From the NCBI GenBank assembly GCA_021323855.1, contig JAJPKE010000036.1, forward strand, positions 1-64,000: a DNA stretch of 64,000 nt, written 5' to 3'. The stretch comes from Chloroflexota bacterium (GTDB taxonomy: Bacteria > Chloroflexota > Ktedonobacteria > Ktedonobacterales > JADMIN01). Made by a program: the position numbers and the translations under genes. Below are positions 1-7,609 of this stretch, piece by piece. Positions within the stretch are counted from its first letter, which is position 1; each line of letters begins with the position of its first letter. The notes under the pieces are model-generated. The model worked only from the letters and a program-made list of their open reading frames with translations, searched no databases and had not been told where the DNA came from.

Positions 1-48
1 CGCCCACTCAGCGTCCGTCAGATTGGTAGCATAGAGTTGGGTAGACAT
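1..48 (-). CDS. IS5-family transposase, N-terminal fragment (runs off the window)
   Basis: Reading leftwards from the ATG at 48 gives MSTQLYATNLTDAEWA, then the window ends. This opening (short polar leader, then L-T-D-x-E/Q-W) is the recognisable start of IS5/IS1031-type transposases with a DUF4096-like N-terminal helix region. The catalytic DDE domain would lie outside the window, so activity cannot be judged. The first bases of an IS reading outward from position 110 fit this identification. Confidence 0.6.
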   Translation of the reverse strand, partial: MSTQLYATNLTDAEWA

Positions 49-110
49 GGTTCAGCATATCGAACCCTGCCGCCTGTTCGCATCTCATGGGTTTTCAGAC
101 AGTTTCTAAC
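1..110 (-). mobile_element. Right-hand edge of an IS5-like insertion sequence (partial)
   Basis: The first codons of a transposase lie at 1-48 on the minus strand. The roughly 60 bases before its start hold an AT-richer run with a TTTTCAGACAG-like motif at about 93-105, as expected at an IS terminus. Most of the element lies outside the window. The exact terminal inverted repeat cannot be fixed because the partner end is not visible. Confidence 0.5.
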
Positions 111-190
111 TTGGTGGGCCGCGCAGTAGCTACTATAATAGAACAGCTTGCTTGGATCCTGATGAGACAGCACAAAACTTTTGTGCAAAG

Positions 191-224
191 GGGGTTTCTT
201 CACCCAGAAGTAGTGAAGAAACCC
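191..224. terminator. Strong hairpin between IS edge and lipoprotein gene
   Basis: A perfect 12-bp stem (GGGGTTTCTTCA at 191-202 pairs with 213-224) with a 10-base loop lies downstream of the minus-strand lipoprotein gene. Two weaker dyads flank it: CACAAAA/TTTTGTG at 171-185 and CTAGCAA/TTGCTAG at 238-259. No clean U-tract follows on either strand, so it may be a transcript-stabilising or bidirectional hairpin. Confidence 0.5.
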
Positions 225-271
225 CTCTATACTTCCACTAGCAACAGAACAATTGCTAGCATTACAACAGG

Positions 272-694
272 CTATTCGCCAACGGTTTGTTGAAGAAGCG
301 TCTGGAAGGCTTGGTCAGTCATCCGTATATCCTTTGGAGAGAAGACGAGATTTTCACAGCCGCTAGCATCCATACTTGCAGTTCGTAGCACAGTGTTACT
401 ATGTAAAAACGTCAGATGATAGGTCAACCCCGGGATACCCGCCGAGCAAAATTGCACTGCTCCAGGAGGGAGAACAGGCAATGCCAGCGCAGCCTTGTAG
501 AGCTTTTGCACCCCTGCGATGTCAGTGATGGTCTTATCAATAGGATGGTAAAGCGGAGTGGAAACTTGACTAGCGGGCAGTGTTACATGCAGCGCCGTCG
601 GCTGGTTAGGAGGAACTTGTTGAGTCGTCGCACCACAGCCCAACAGCATCAGGAGACAACAAACGCAGAAAATGCCTGCTATAGCACGGTTCAC
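272..694 (-). CDS. Small secreted lipoprotein, paralogue A
   Basis: A 140-residue protein with a lipoprotein signal: hydrophobic stretch, then lipobox LLMLLGC, with the Cys at about residue 20. It should therefore be lipid-anchored outside the membrane. The mature part has a conserved block (IDKTITDIA, VQKLY, ALALP) and a C-terminal part with two Cys (QFCSAGIPG and SGCEN) that may form a disulfide. It starts at a GTG (694) with AAAGG nine bases upstream. A paralogue lies at 5181-5591; similarity continues into the upstream noncoding DNA, so the whole gene plus promoter was duplicated. I recognise no enzymatic function. Similar small lipoproteins recur in Ktedonobacteria, which is family recollection rather than a search result. 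Confidence 0.75.
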   Translation of the reverse strand: MNRAIAGIFCVCCLLMLLGCGATTQQVPPNQPTALHVTLPASQVSTPLYHPIDKTITDIAGVQKLYKAALALPVLPPGAVQFCSAGIPGLTYHLTFLHSNTVLRTASMDASGCENLVFSPKDIRMTDQAFQTLLQQTVGE

Positions 695-881
695 TGGAAT
701 TCGCCTTTCTTAGCCATGCCCTAGAAGCAACCGTTTGCCAGGCATCCTGATGTCATTATAGACGGTTGAGCAAGCTATAAGTTCCCATCGTATTTGCAAT
801 TCTCTACGCCTTCCTGCCGCCCTCTATCTTATCTCCTCGTCTGCGGCTGGCAACGCTGGCGTATGCGCTCAAACTGATGAC

Positions 882-1547
882 TTAGATCAATCCCTCCATG
901 CCCTTTTGTCGCGCCAACGTTACTGCTTGAGCGCGGTCTAGCACCTGAAGCTTGCTGAAGATATTGGAGATGTGGTTGCTAACTGTCTTGGGGCTGAGCG
1001 AGAGTAATTCGGCGATCTGCGGATTGCTTTTGCCGTCCACGATCAGCGCCAGCACTTCGCGTTCACGGTCAGTCAGTTCTGGAAAGGCGTGCTGTGGGAT
1101 GACCGGGCGCATATTGGCAAAATACTGCATCAGGCGCTGGGCGATCTGCGGGCTGAAGATCGCCTCGCCATGTGCGACAACGGCAATGGCGCGCAGCACT
1201 TCGTCTTTGCCCGCGCCTTTGAGCAGATAGCCACGCGCCCCGGCACGCATCGCGCCAAAAACCGATTCATCGTCCTCCAGCATCGAGAGCACCAGGACGG
1301 CAATATGCGGGCTGGCCTGGAGAATACGCCGTGTCGCCTCGACGCCACTCAGCCCAGGCAGATGAAGATCCATCAAGATGATATCGGGTTGCAATTCGAG
1401 CGCCTGGGCCACCGCCTCTTCGCCATCGCCACATTCCCCAATGACGACCATGCCGGGTTGCGCAGTCAACAGCGTGCGCAACCCCTCGCGCACCAGTGGA
1501 TGATCGTCCACCAGCATGATACGCACCTGTTCCTCCATCTCAGCCAT
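882..1547 (-). CDS. NarL/FixJ-family response regulator
   Basis: A 221-residue two-component response regulator. The N-terminal receiver domain (about 7-125) has the acidic pair in MLVDDHP and the phospho-acceptor Asp60 in IILMDLHLPG. The C-terminal LuxR-type helix-turn-helix (about 155-215) carries the LTDREREVLALI signature and a recognition helix around SPKTVSNHISNIF. It should bind DNA when phosphorylated by the kinase encoded immediately upstream. Its ATG at 1547 is only 4 bases past the kinase stop. The SD (GGAGGAG) overlaps the last kinase codons, so the two are translationally coupled. The target genes are unknown; the flanking lipoproteins are possible but unproven targets. Confidence 0.95.
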   Translation of the reverse strand: MAEMEEQVRIMLVDDHPLVREGLRTLLTAQPGMVVIGECGDGEEAVAQALELQPDIILMDLHLPGLSGVEATRRILQASPHIAVLVLSMLEDDESVFGAMRAGARGYLLKGAGKDEVLRAIAVVAHGEAIFSPQIAQRLMQYFANMRPVIPQHAFPELTDREREVLALIVDGKSNPQIAELLSLSPKTVSNHISNIFSKLQVLDRAQAVTLARQKGMEGLI

Positions 1548-1551
1548 TGTA

Positions 1552-3681
1552 TTACCGCTCCTCCCTCAATGGGATGCTGGCAGAGACACGGGTGCCGTGC
1601 GGCAACACATCCTCTATGACACAGACGCCTCCCAGTTCCGCCGCGCGCTCACGCATGGCCAGTGTGCCAACCCCGGCATGCGCATCCACAGGTCTGCCCA
1701 CCCCATCATCCTGCACCTCAACGGTGAGCGTATCATCCACCAGCGCAAGCCGGATCGCGCAGGTGGTGGCCTTTGCATGCTTGACCACGTTTGCCAGCGC
1801 CTCCAGCGTGATGCGATAGACCGCTACTTCGACGGCAGCCGCAAGCGGAGGCAACGTCTCAGGCGCGTCAAGCGTCACCCGCACCTCGCCCAGCGCATAT
1901 TGGGCGATATGTTCACGGAGAGCGGCCACCAGCCCCCATTCATCCAGCGTCGGCGGGCGCAGATTATAGATCAGGCGGCGAATATCAGTGATGGACGTCT
2001 GCATCTGGCTGCGCACCTCGCCGAGCAACGTCCGCGCCGCCTGAAGGTCGCGGTCGAGCAGGGTATCAGTCGCATCCAGTTTGAACATCAGGCTGGTGAG
2101 CGCCGCTCCCAGGCCGTCGTGTAGATCGCGGCGCAGGCGGCGGCGCTCCTCCTCACGCGCCGTCACCAATTGCTCGCGGGAACGTTGCAGATCGCTGGTC
2201 AGCCGCACGGCATGGGCAGCGATGCCCACTTGCCGGGCGAGATCTTCCAATAGTCGCCGGTCTGCCGGTGTGAAGGTTTCGCCCCGCTGGCGCGGCCCCA
2301 GCACCAGCTCCCCAACAAGCTCCGCCTGGTAGGTCAGTGGCAGCGTCAATGGCACCTCCACCGGCGATCCGTAGACGGCGACCGTCTGGAAACCGTCACC
2401 TGCTTTGAGAGCAAGAGCCGCATAGGGCAGCTTCAGCGCCTGCGCAACCGTCTCAACCACGGCTGGCAGCACAGCTTCGGGCGCCAACGTTCCTTCCAAC
2501 CGGCGACCCAACCGCGCAACAACGGCATAGGGTTCATCGCGCTGCCCATACATTAAGCGGTTCACTCCCCGTTGCAGCCACTGGCGCTCCGGCTGGAACA
2601 ACACAGCCACCAGTCCAGCGGCAATCAAGGAAATGAGCAGATTGCCGCTGGTGCGGAAAACCGCGCCAAGGTAGCCGACCACCAACACATAGAGCGCAAT
2701 GACACTGGCCGTCAGCGCACCATAGACCAGCGTGCGATTGATGAGGATGTCAATATCCCAGAGATGCCAGCGCAAGATGGCAACCGCGAACGAGAGCGGG
2801 ATCAATAATTCGAGGAGAATTATCAGGTTCAGCAGCAGGTACACCGGGCCGCTCTGGCGAATCGGGGTCAGATTCTCCGCTGCTGTGCCGAGAAAGCTAC
2901 CCACCATGACGATGAAAAAACCATAAGCAACCCATTTGGTCTGCAATCGCTCAGTGGGGGTAGAGACGCGAACGTAGCGGTAGATCTGCGCGGCAACCAA
3001 AATGAGCGAACATCCCCACCAGGTAAGCGCATTGATAGGATTGCGGTTCAATGACCAGTCCGGGAGGTGGAGTTGCCGCAAGAACACGAGGTAGATCACC
3101 TCATAGGCCGGGTAGAGCAGCGCGATTCCTATGCTCCAACGAGGAACTGGCCGGCCATTGGGGAAGAGCGCAAGCGCGAGTAGGAGGGCGAGCGACTTGA
3201 TTTGATAAAGAGCGTTCTCCGGCGCCGACCACGGCGAGACACTATAGAGAACATTATCTGTGAGATATGTGATGCCAACCACCGCCAGCATGGAGGCGAC
3301 CAGCAGCGCAACCCAATCATCTGACTTCCGCCAGAAGAGCAGCACGGCGATGCTGACCCAAACCAGCACGCAGGCGATGTCGAGAGCGATTCCATATTTC
3401 GCATAGGTATCGAGCGTCAACCCGAGTGCGGTCATTTTTTGCGCTTCAAGCGCCGAAAGTTGTTGATACTTCTGGGTGCAGGCAAGACCCGTGCAGGGCG
3501 TGGAGAGGGTTCTGAAGGCATCCGGCAGGCTTACAATAGCAAATCCGATGAGGAGCAGGATGGCTCCCACCCATATCACGCGCGCCATGAGCAACCAGCG
3601 AGCAGGGATACTGGTTGTCATCTGCTTTTGCGACGAGGAAGACGGCAGGAATGGAATCTGATGCTGCGGCATGATGCTCAT
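1552..3681 (-). CDS. Membrane sensor histidine kinase, HisKA_3 type
   Basis: A 709-residue kinase. The N-terminal half holds a multi-span membrane region (about 8-10 hydrophobic segments, residues 25-370), followed by a GAF-like domain (about 390-500). Next comes a HisKA_3 dimerisation/phospho-acceptor helix with RRDLHDGLG (His521), then an HATPase_c domain with N-box EALANVVKHA and G-box DDGVGRP near the C-terminus. It autophosphorylates His521 and passes phosphate to the NarL-type regulator encoded next. The ATG at 3681 has a strong SD (GGAAAGGGAAG). The signal is unknown. A membrane region that looks sensory with no large extracellular domain suggests sensing in or near the membrane. This architecture is frequent in Chloroflexota. 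Confidence 0.93.
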   Translation of the reverse strand: MSIMPQHQIPFLPSSSSQKQMTTSIPARWLLMARVIWVGAILLLIGFAIVSLPDAFRTLSTPCTGLACTQKYQQLSALEAQKMTALGLTLDTYAKYGIALDIACVLVWVSIAVLLFWRKSDDWVALLVASMLAVVGITYLTDNVLYSVSPWSAPENALYQIKSLALLLALALFPNGRPVPRWSIGIALLYPAYEVIYLVFLRQLHLPDWSLNRNPINALTWWGCSLILVAAQIYRYVRVSTPTERLQTKWVAYGFFIVMVGSFLGTAAENLTPIRQSGPVYLLLNLIILLELLIPLSFAVAILRWHLWDIDILINRTLVYGALTASVIALYVLVVGYLGAVFRTSGNLLISLIAAGLVAVLFQPERQWLQRGVNRLMYGQRDEPYAVVARLGRRLEGTLAPEAVLPAVVETVAQALKLPYAALALKAGDGFQTVAVYGSPVEVPLTLPLTYQAELVGELVLGPRQRGETFTPADRRLLEDLARQVGIAAHAVRLTSDLQRSREQLVTAREEERRRLRRDLHDGLGAALTSLMFKLDATDTLLDRDLQAARTLLGEVRSQMQTSITDIRRLIYNLRPPTLDEWGLVAALREHIAQYALGEVRVTLDAPETLPPLAAAVEVAVYRITLEALANVVKHAKATTCAIRLALVDDTLTVEVQDDGVGRPVDAHAGVGTLAMRERAAELGGVCVIEDVLPHGTRVSASIPLREER

Positions 3682-3796
3682 CGCTTCCCTTTCCTGGCGT
3701 CTACCCTACACCAGCACATCTACACGAGTGCAATATGCTTCGCATTATATATGCGCTACTCGACCCATGACAGAGGCAGCGCTTCTATATGCGCTT

Positions 3797-4408
3797 TCAG
3801 GCTGTCGCGGGTCGTGCAGGAACTTGAACAACCGACGATTCTGTTTCCAGGGCGGCGGCAAACCAGCAGAGAGCAATTACCATTACCACCGTCCCAATAT
3901 CGCCAATGGGGCGTACAATAATACCGCCAAGGACCGACACGAGAGTTCCAATAATGAGCATAATGCCGGACCAGCGAGGAGCATAGCGGTTCCGCAGGAT
4001 TGATATTCCAAACACGATGCCCCCCACCAGGAGGAGAAGATCGCTGATAAGGAGATACACAAATCCTGACGCAGGCATGTGTCCGTTTCCAAGCCCATGA
4101 GCCGCAAGGAAGGGCATAACAATCGCCAGGATAGTCTCAAAGGCGCCGGCAAGCCCTAATGCCAGAAAGATCAAAACAAATCCCACCAGCCCTGCTTTGC
4201 CGCTATGGGCGGCATGCCGGGCATAGACCCCCGGGAACCCCAACAGAAGAAATAATACTCCTGCGAGGCGCATGAACGCTGTTGCGACAGCCAGCGCGCT
4301 CGCCTGGTCTCCTCCGCTGAGGAAATCGGCAAGAATGCCAATCGCCAGGATGACACCACCAGTAAGGAGACTTGCTCGACTCAAACGATACAGGGACGTG
4401 GATGACAT
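3797..4408 (-). CDS. Six-span integral membrane protein of unknown function
   Basis: A 203-residue hydrophobic protein with about six membrane segments, beginning with a short polar N-terminus (MSSTSLYRLSR) and ending in a polar tail rich in Glu, Val and Pro. The ATG at 4408 is chosen over the longer reading (4597) because AGGAGGTG lies just upstream and the extra N-terminus is unlike coding sequence. It resembles uncharacterised multi-span proteins with small-residue-rich helices (several G-G-x-x-x-G patterns), but I cannot assign a named family. It is transcribed away from the membrane gene at 4755, sharing a divergent promoter region of about 350 bases. That region contains a GGAAATTTCC palindrome at 4548-4557 and nothing else I recognise. 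Confidence 0.75.
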   Translation of the reverse strand: MSSTSLYRLSRASLLTGGVILAIGILADFLSGGDQASALAVATAFMRLAGVLFLLLGFPGVYARHAAHSGKAGLVGFVLIFLALGLAGAFETILAIVMPFLAAHGLGNGHMPASGFVYLLISDLLLLVGGIVFGISILRNRYAPRWSGIMLIIGTLVSVLGGIIVRPIGDIGTVVMVIALCWFAAALETESSVVQVPARPATA

Positions 4409-4754
4409 AAAGACACCTCCTGAGCCAACAATGGCTGCTCTACAACGAAGCTCATGCAGCGCACATGCGCTTGCAAACCGGTTCGTGTGAGAACAAGGAT
4501 ACGTGACGTGGAATTCCCGCAGCATGAGAGAAACTCCTATTTCGCCGGGAAATTTCCTGGGAGGCTTATACCCGTCCACCTGGGGATGAGCGAACAATCC
4601 GTCTGGAGACCGATGCGCAAAGCAGAAACGTGCGGCATACTCAGAGTGTCCTCTGGACGTAGTATCTTCTAGATGTGGCGCCAGACCGCCCCAATCTCGG
4701 CCTATTCATGCTCATCCATCACGCCATCATGTGCGAGCAAGAGCAGGAGGGAAT

Positions 4755-5165
4755 ATGCCACGCAGAGTCTTGCAGATATTCGCCGCAGCATCCTTGTTGC
4801 TGATTCCGTGGACCATCTTTCTCTCGCAATCGCTGCCAGGTAGTCACCTGGACCGGCGCTGGAATGTCGCCTGGGTGGGGTTCGATATTGCGCTGCTCCT
4901 CGCACTGGCCCTCACTGCGTATTTGGGCTGGCGCAAATCCGGCTGGACGGTCATCTCCGCCACTGCCGCTGCCACGCTGCTGATCGTGGATTCATGGTTC
5001 GATATGCTGACGGCCACATCGGGGAGAGAATATCTTGGTTCGATAGCATCCGCCTTCTTCGTTGAATTGCCGCTGGCAGTGCTGGCGCTCTGGGTCGCGT
5101 ACCACATCGGCAAACAATACTTTGGCAGCCAGAAACCGCCAGCGCAGCAGGAGGCTGGCGGATAA
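4755..5165 (+). CDS. Small four-span membrane protein
   Basis: A 136-residue protein with four hydrophobic segments: an N-terminal segment after MPRRVLQ, one around residues 40-60, one around 65-85, and one around 95-118. The C-terminal tail is cytoplasmic-looking (Gln/Pro/Ala). Conserved-looking charged and aromatic positions between helices (HLDRRWN, DSWFDMLTA) resemble an uncharacterised membrane family also common in Actinobacteria. The start is the second ATG, 4755, because CAGGAGG precedes it by 4 bases; the upstream ATG at 4731 lacks an SD. It converges with the lipoprotein gene at 5181. I make no functional assignment. Confidence 0.75.
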   Translation: MPRRVLQIFAAASLLLIPWTIFLSQSLPGSHLDRRWNVAWVGFDIALLLALALTAYLGWRKSGWTVISATAAATLLIVDSWFDMLTATSGREYLGSIASAFFVELPLAVLALWVAYHIGKQYFGSQKPPAQQEAGG

Positions 5166-5180
5166 GTCCACATGGCCTAT

Positions 5181-5591
5181 TCAGTTGGCGATGGTTTGCC
5201 GAAAGAGTGCTAGAAAGGAGGGATTGGTAACCCGATAATCCGTTGGGGAGAAACTGAGGGCTTGACAGCCAGACCCATCCAGGTCTGCCTTGCGCAGCAC
5301 CGTACTGCCATGCAAAAACGTCAGATGATACGTCAACCCTGGAATCATCGCCGGACAATGTTCTATACCACCAGGCGCTGGACTAGGCAACGCCAACGCC
5401 GCCGCATACAACTTCTGCACCGCCGCTATGTCGGTGATCGTCTTATCAATTGGAGGGTACAAATAAGCGGCAGGATTAGGCGGCAACGTGACATGAAGTG
5501 CCGTTGGCTGGTTGGGAGCAATGGTAACGCCACAGCCCAACAACAGCAAGAGACAACAAACGCAAAAGATGCCTGCTATAGCACGTCTCAT
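5181..5591 (-). CDS. Small secreted lipoprotein, paralogue B
   Basis: A 136-residue lipoprotein, paralogue of the gene at 272-694. Lipobox LLLLLGC is near residue 20. The mature region shares YPPIDKTITDIA, VQKLY, AALALP, a Cys in the EHCPAMIPG block, YHLTFLHGSTVLR and a Cys in DGSGCQ. The start at 5591 (ATG) is placed to match the GTG of paralogue A; an in-frame GTG lies 3 codons upstream. Upstream DNA is also alike: a TCCTGATGTTATTAT-type stretch, then a shared GAGTTCCCAT motif, so both copies probably keep the same promoter. No binding or catalytic function is recognisable. Confidence 0.75.
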   Translation of the reverse strand: MRRAIAGIFCVCCLLLLLGCGVTIAPNQPTALHVTLPPNPAAYLYPPIDKTITDIAAVQKLYAAALALPSPAPGGIEHCPAMIPGLTYHLTFLHGSTVLRKADLDGSGCQALSFSPTDYRVTNPSFLALFRQTIAN

Positions 5592-5776
5592 CGCAGCCAC
5601 CGTTTTCCACTATGCTCTACGGGCAATCGCCTGCCAGAAATCCTGATGTTATTATTGACGCATGAGCAGGCTGTGAGTTCCCATATTCTCTCCCTCCCTT
5701 TTCAGCCGTCACTTCTGCAGAACGCTCAGACTCAGGTATATCTGCCATTCCCTTTGCTTCATTATCCTCTAATAGC

Positions 5777-5991
5777 ATGAAGTCTCTAAACGAGATTTGG
5801 AGCGTGCAGGCTGGTATCTCGCGCGGCAGAGAGACACAAGCCAGGCGTATGACAAGCATCCCTTGCTACCTGGAGATATTGTAGGATTATCTGCACACCG
5901 CGATGGTCAAGACGCCAAGCGGTATCAAGAGAATGATGTGCGTGCAGCGGTCGAGCGCGCAGAAAATGCTAAGAGAAAGCAGAAACCATGA
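5777..5991 (+). pseudogene. Decayed HicA-type toxin gene
   Basis: An ATG at 5777 reads MKS then shifts frame; one base out, the sequence continues as KRDLERAGW, then DIVGLSAHRDGQDAKRYQ and a basic tail ending KRKQKP. This aligns with the intact HicA at 22850-23065 (PGHVSIAGHSKDDAKPYQ, then a basic tail). The frame is broken near codon 4. The GSH motif that carries the HicA active-site His is replaced by DTSQ, so the mRNA interferase should be dead even if translated from the in-frame TTG at 5797. Its stop overlaps the downstream ATG in an ATGA, as in the intact pair. Confidence 0.6.
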
Positions 5992-6197
5992 AACGTCCCG
6001 ATCAGTATCACTATTCACTCGTTATCGAGTGGTCAGACGAGGACCAGGCGTATATCGTGAGCTTTCCTGAATGGTCTGACCTCACACATACACATGGGGA
6101 CACCTACGAAGAAGCACTAAAAAATGGGCGCGAAGTTGAGATGCGGCTGCAAGAGAATGAGCCGCTGCCACAGCCAAAAACGTTCGCCCGCGTCTAG
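5988..6197 (+). CDS. HicB-like antitoxin, shortened
   Basis: A 69-residue protein of the HicB partial-RNase-H fold: HYSLVIEWSDEDQAYIVSFPE followed by THGDTYEEALKNG is the hallmark. Compared with the intact HicB at 22626-22853 (75 residues) it lacks about six residues in the helix after the EEAL segment. It has no C-terminal DNA-binding domain, which is normal for short HicB forms. It overlaps the decayed HicA by 4 bases (ATGA). With its toxin inactive it may be an orphan, or it might cross-neutralise the second HicA. That last idea is inference. Confidence 0.7.
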   Translation: MKRPDQYHYSLVIEWSDEDQAYIVSFPEWSDLTHTHGDTYEEALKNGREVEMRLQENEPLPQPKTFARV

Positions 6198-6216
6198 GAA
6201 ACAGCTTTTCGCCAGC

Positions 6217-6236
6217 AAGGCAATACAAGGCAATAC
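6217..6236 (+). repeat. Tandem duplication of a 10-bp SD-bearing unit
   Basis: AAGGCAATAC occurs twice head to tail immediately before the ATG at 6238. Each copy carries an AAGG core, so the ribosome-binding site of the next gene appears duplicated. It may be slippage-prone. Confidence 0.6.
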
Positions 6237-6237
6237 T

Positions 6238-6885
6238 ATGTTTGAGGCACATGGATGGGCGACAATTCGCCCTACACCAGAAAACCGCGATAGTGGAGAT
6301 CAGGAACTCTCTGACATATTCCTGGCAGACCAGGCAGAACGCACCAACCACCCTGCCTATGATACGCCTGCGTACTGGCAACTGCGCGAACGCGATGCGG
6401 CGCGCCGCCAGCGTGTCAGCGAACTGCTGGCTGATGGACGGGTGACTGCGCCTGATGATTATTTTCATGCCGCTTTGATTTTCCAGCATGGCGAGACACT
6501 TGAAGACATCTGGCGGGCGCACCTGCTTGCGCAAAAAGCGGCAGAGATGGGAGCCACGCAAACTATAGATGGCAAAGATAGCCGCTGGCTCGCCGCCGCT
6601 ACCCTGGATCGCTGGCTGATGTATCAGGGCAAACCACAACAATACGGCACACAGTTCGTGCCTGATGGCAAACGCTATCGCCTCTGGGACGTTGATCCAG
6701 CCACTACTGATGCTGAGCGTGCGGCCAACCACGTGCCTGCGCTCCAGGAGCAGCGCAAACATGCTGAGCGTCTGACCGAGGAAGACCCGCCATCCGGCAT
6801 AGATATGGATAAGGCTCCTCAATGGCTGAAGGAAGCGATTGAACGATGGGAACAGGAAGACTCAGAAGACCCAGAAGACTCATAG
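6238..6885 (+). CDS. Soluble protein with DUF6624-like HAA-QHG / RWLAAA motifs
   Basis: A 215-residue soluble protein. A central segment reads YFHAALIFQHG, later RWLAAATLDRWLMYQGKPQ and YGTQF. This His/Gln/Arg pattern occurs in uncharacterised bacterial families of the DUF6624 kind. I recall that resemblance and have not verified it. The C-terminus is strongly acidic (EQEDSEDPEDS). The start at 6238 is preferred over 6124, which would overlap the HicB-like gene; the SD sits in a tandem 10-bp repeat just upstream. It ends 6 bases before the convergent nucleotidyltransferase gene. Function unknown. Confidence 0.7.
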   Translation: MFEAHGWATIRPTPENRDSGDQELSDIFLADQAERTNHPAYDTPAYWQLRERDAARRQRVSELLADGRVTAPDDYFHAALIFQHGETLEDIWRAHLLAQKAAEMGATQTIDGKDSRWLAAATLDRWLMYQGKPQQYGTQFVPDGKRYRLWDVDPATTDAERAANHVPALQEQRKHAERLTEEDPPSGIDMDKAPQWLKEAIERWEQEDSEDPEDS

Positions 6886-6891
6886 GGAGTC

Positions 6892-7362
6892 TCAGGATTG
6901 CTGCTTGAGCAACCAATCACGGAACTTGCGCAGGCGCGGCAGGGATTCCCAGTCCTTTTGCCGGTTAGCGGCCTCTTTGCTCTGAATAATATCGGTGATA
7001 TGGGCCACTGGGAAGCCCTCACGCTCGACATGCCGCTGCCAGGCATCCTCGAAGCGCTCAACTCCATCGGGTGCGAACACCAAATCGAGGTCAAATGGCC
7101 CGGAGCGTAGCTGCACCAAATCCTTGCCGCTGATGATATCCTGCGCCTGCTGTTCTGTCAGTGGGAAGCCCAACTCGCCCAACGCCGCTACCAGACGCTC
7201 TCCGTTCTCGCGTCCCTTGTCCACAAACAGATCAACATCCTGTGTGGTATCCGAATAGCCCAGCAGAATAGCGCCGGACTTCCCAAAAAACAGATATCGC
7301 ACTCCGTGGCGCAAGAAGGCATCTCGAACTGCCACGGCATTCGGATACTCAAATGCGGCCAT
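6892..7362 (-). CDS. Minimal nucleotidyltransferase (DUF6036-like)
   Basis: A 156-residue protein with the nucleotidyltransferase pattern GKSGAILLGYSDTTQDVDLFVD near the N-terminus. The D-x-D in QDVDLFV would bind metal, and a third acidic residue is likely in FDLDLVF. The C-terminal part (HITDIIQSKEAANRQKDWESLP) matches the helical end of DUF6036/MNT-type proteins. It overlaps the small upstream gene (7349-7609) by 14 bases, so the two form a coupled pair. Such pairs are often toxin-antitoxin-like; which partner is the toxin cannot be read from sequence. An upstream extension to 7518 exists but has no SD. Confidence 0.75.
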   Translation of the reverse strand: MAAFEYPNAVAVRDAFLRHGVRYLFFGKSGAILLGYSDTTQDVDLFVDKGRENGERLVAALGELGFPLTEQQAQDIISGKDLVQLRSGPFDLDLVFAPDGVERFEDAWQRHVEREGFPVAHITDIIQSKEAANRQKDWESLPRLRKFRDWLLKQQS

Positions 7363-7609
7363 AGCCCAACCACTCAGGAAGCGCCTCGGCACACCAGGCG
7401 CGGTACTCTGCCATCGTTGCAAAGGAGCGATAGGGAGCATCATCAAGCACTGGCTTATAGGTCTTGATGAACGAGTTGTGTATGTGCTGCGCAAGCGGAC
7501 GCCGGGCAGCCGCCTCAAAGTCTATGAGGTCTTCATCGAGGTCCGCGTCACATTCCTGCGCCTTCATATCAGCCGCAGACAAGGAAACGGGATTGTTCAC
7601 GATGAGCAT
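7349..7609 (-). CDS. Small acidic partner of the nucleotidyltransferase
   Basis: An 86-residue protein with an acidic N-terminal half (ECDADLDEDLIDFEAA) and a C-terminal block, YRSFATMAEYRAWCAEALPEWLGYG. I recognise that block as typical of small proteins encoded directly before MNT/DUF6036 nucleotidyltransferases. The ATG at 7609 has CAGGAG just upstream. The stop overlaps the nucleotidyltransferase start, implying co-translation and likely physical partnership. A role as antitoxin or substrate adaptor is inference. Confidence 0.7.
   Translation of the reverse strand: MLIVNNPVSLSAADMKAQECDADLDEDLIDFEAAARRPLAQHIHNSFIKTYKPVLDDAPYRSFATMAEYRAWCAEALPEWLGYGRI

Noticed and set aside
6082-6822. Minus-strand 246-codon frame over the HicB and 6238-6885 genes
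   Set aside because: It overlaps two better supported plus-strand genes and lacks an SD.
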